DNA of 6,984 bases from DATEMK01 sp035275625 (GTDB lineage Bacteria; Bacteroidota; Bacteroidia; AKYH767-A; OLB10), in the NCBI GenBank assembly GCA_035275625.1, contig DATEMK010000604.1, positions 1 to 6,984 of the forward strand. Direction: 5' to 3'. The translations under genes and the position numbers were made by a program. Below are positions 6,246 to 6,984 of this stretch, piece after piece. How positions within the stretch are numbered: the first letter of the stretch is position 1; each line of letters starts with the position of its first letter. The notes below the pieces were generated by a model. The model was not told where the DNA came from, did not search any database, and was given only the letters and a program-made list of their open reading frames with translations.

Positions 6246-6984
6246 ATGTCCGGAATACATTTCAGCATTTGGGCAATCATTATCTTGTTGGGTGCAGCAC
6301 AGGGATTGTTTCTTTCCATGTATCTGTTTGCCAAATCCGAAAACAGGGATGCAAACAAATGGCTTGCTTTTTTACTTACTGTCGTTTCGCTTCACCTTAT
6401 TGAATACGCTGCTGACATTACAGGGATAACACTGCAATATCCCGTCTTCATTGCCATCACTTACCCGCTTCTTTTTTGCATGGGACCATTTTACTACACA
6501 TACTGCCGCTGCCTGTTAGATAAATCTTACAGCATAACTTTCAAAACCGTTTTACATTTTCTGCCTTCGCTGGTTGTATTGCTGTTGATGCTGCCTTTTT
6601 ACAGCATGTCAGGCGATGCCAAAGTCAGTTTTATGTCAGGGATTGCACAAGGTGACATTATGAAAATTCCAACTGGGCAGCTTGTTTTTATGGGAGCTCA
6701 TGTTGCCCAAACGGTTGCTTACATTTTTGCCTCTTACAGATTCATTGGTAAGAAAGAAGAAGAGCTAAAAGATTTTTCATCCGATGTTTTTGTTGTAAAA
6801 AAATTAGAGTGGCTCAATGCTTTCAGTTTGTATTTCTCCATTTATTTCCTGCTTTACTTTATTGTGGTAGTGCTGCTCACTTTCATCAATTCATACCAAT
6901 TTCAGTTGGATTACATGGTGCTGCTCATCACCGCCATTTCCATTTATGCAATCGGGTATTCAGCCATCAGCAACCCTGAAATTT
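6246..6984 (+). CDS. Partial 7TM membrane protein, probable membrane-bound AraC-family regulator (3' end outside window)
   Basis: 246 codons are visible and the frame is open at the right edge. About seven hydrophobic segments can be placed at residues 6-28, 38-56, 64-86, 99-117, 143-165, 189-214 and 221-241. The sequence matches my recollection of the N-terminal half of Bacteroidota membrane-anchored AraC-type regulators: GAAQGLFLSMYLF, then NRDANKWLAFLL, a P-L-MGPFYYTY segment, and FKTVLHFLPSLV. In that family a C-terminal cytoplasmic helix-turn-helix of AraC type follows the last helix; it would begin just beyond the window, so the regulator call is inference. An in-frame TGA at 6213-6215 leaves the ATG at 6246 as the start; no Shine-Dalgarno is visible. 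It is divergent from the LLM oxidoreductase gene and a plausible controller of it. The alternative is another 7TM sensor, such as a histidine kinase. Confidence 0.72.
   Translation, partial: MSGIHFSIWAIIILLGAAQGLFLSMYLFAKSENRDANKWLAFLLTVVSLHLIEYAADITGITLQYPVFIAITYPLLFCMGPFYYTYCRCLLDKSYSITFKTVLHFLPSLVVLLLMLPFYSMSGDAKVSFMSGIAQGDIMKIPTGQLVFMGAHVAQTVAYIFASYRFIGKKEEELKDFSSDVFVVKKLEWLNAFSLYFSIYFLLYFIVVVLLTFINSYQFQLDYMVLLITAISIYAIGYSAISNPEI

Noticed and set aside
6212..6403. 63-codon plus-strand ORF overlapping the 7TM regulator start
   Set aside because: It is a shadow in another frame. The frame starting at 6246 has clear membrane segments and a family resemblance.

Overview
The window looks like chromosomal DNA of a Bacteroidota bacterium, plausibly Chitinophagales or Sphingobacteriales-like (rank below phylum is inference). 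The evidence is a secreted protein beginning with the phylum-typical VGIGT...LDL...KG.L.PRMT block, a second secreted protein ending in a type IX secretion (T9SS) sorting-domain-like tail, promoters resembling the TAnnTTTG -7 element, start codons without clear Shine-Dalgarno sequences, and a 7TM-type regulator of a kind common in this phylum.

Layout. 1-668 is AT-rich with no convincing gene; it holds an 8-bp-arm inverted repeat and a 15-nt direct repeat. 669-2192 encodes an exported, beta-roll-like, YadA-head-like surface protein with about 14 turns of a 17-residue repeat. 57 bp later, 2250-3770 encodes a second exported protein with a degenerate T9SS type A C-terminal domain. 3985-4069 is tRNA-Ser(UGA), with a promoter just upstream and possible terminator hairpins downstream. 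On the minus strand lie an NAD(P)H-dependent FMN reductase-like flavoprotein (4214-4882) and a luciferase-like flavin-dependent oxidoreductase (5010-6029). Divergent from the latter, 6246 to the right edge is the 5' part of a membrane protein matching the 7TM domain of Bacteroidota membrane-bound AraC-type regulators; any DNA-binding part lies outside the window.

How the parts may work together. The two left genes probably form a co-transcribed cell-surface pair, one carrying the T9SS signal and the other not. On the right, an FMN reductase beside an LLM-family oxidoreductase suggests reduced-flavin supply to a monooxygenase, and the divergent regulator is a natural candidate controller. The shared 216-bp intergenic region carries promoter-like elements facing both ways and a perfect 14-nt inverted repeat.

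I see no mobile element, CRISPR array or defence system. Nothing here is clearly a new system. The most distinctive signals are the regular repeat architecture of the 507-aa protein, with its five D(S/T)x glycosylation-like motifs, and the operator-like palindrome in the divergent promoter region.
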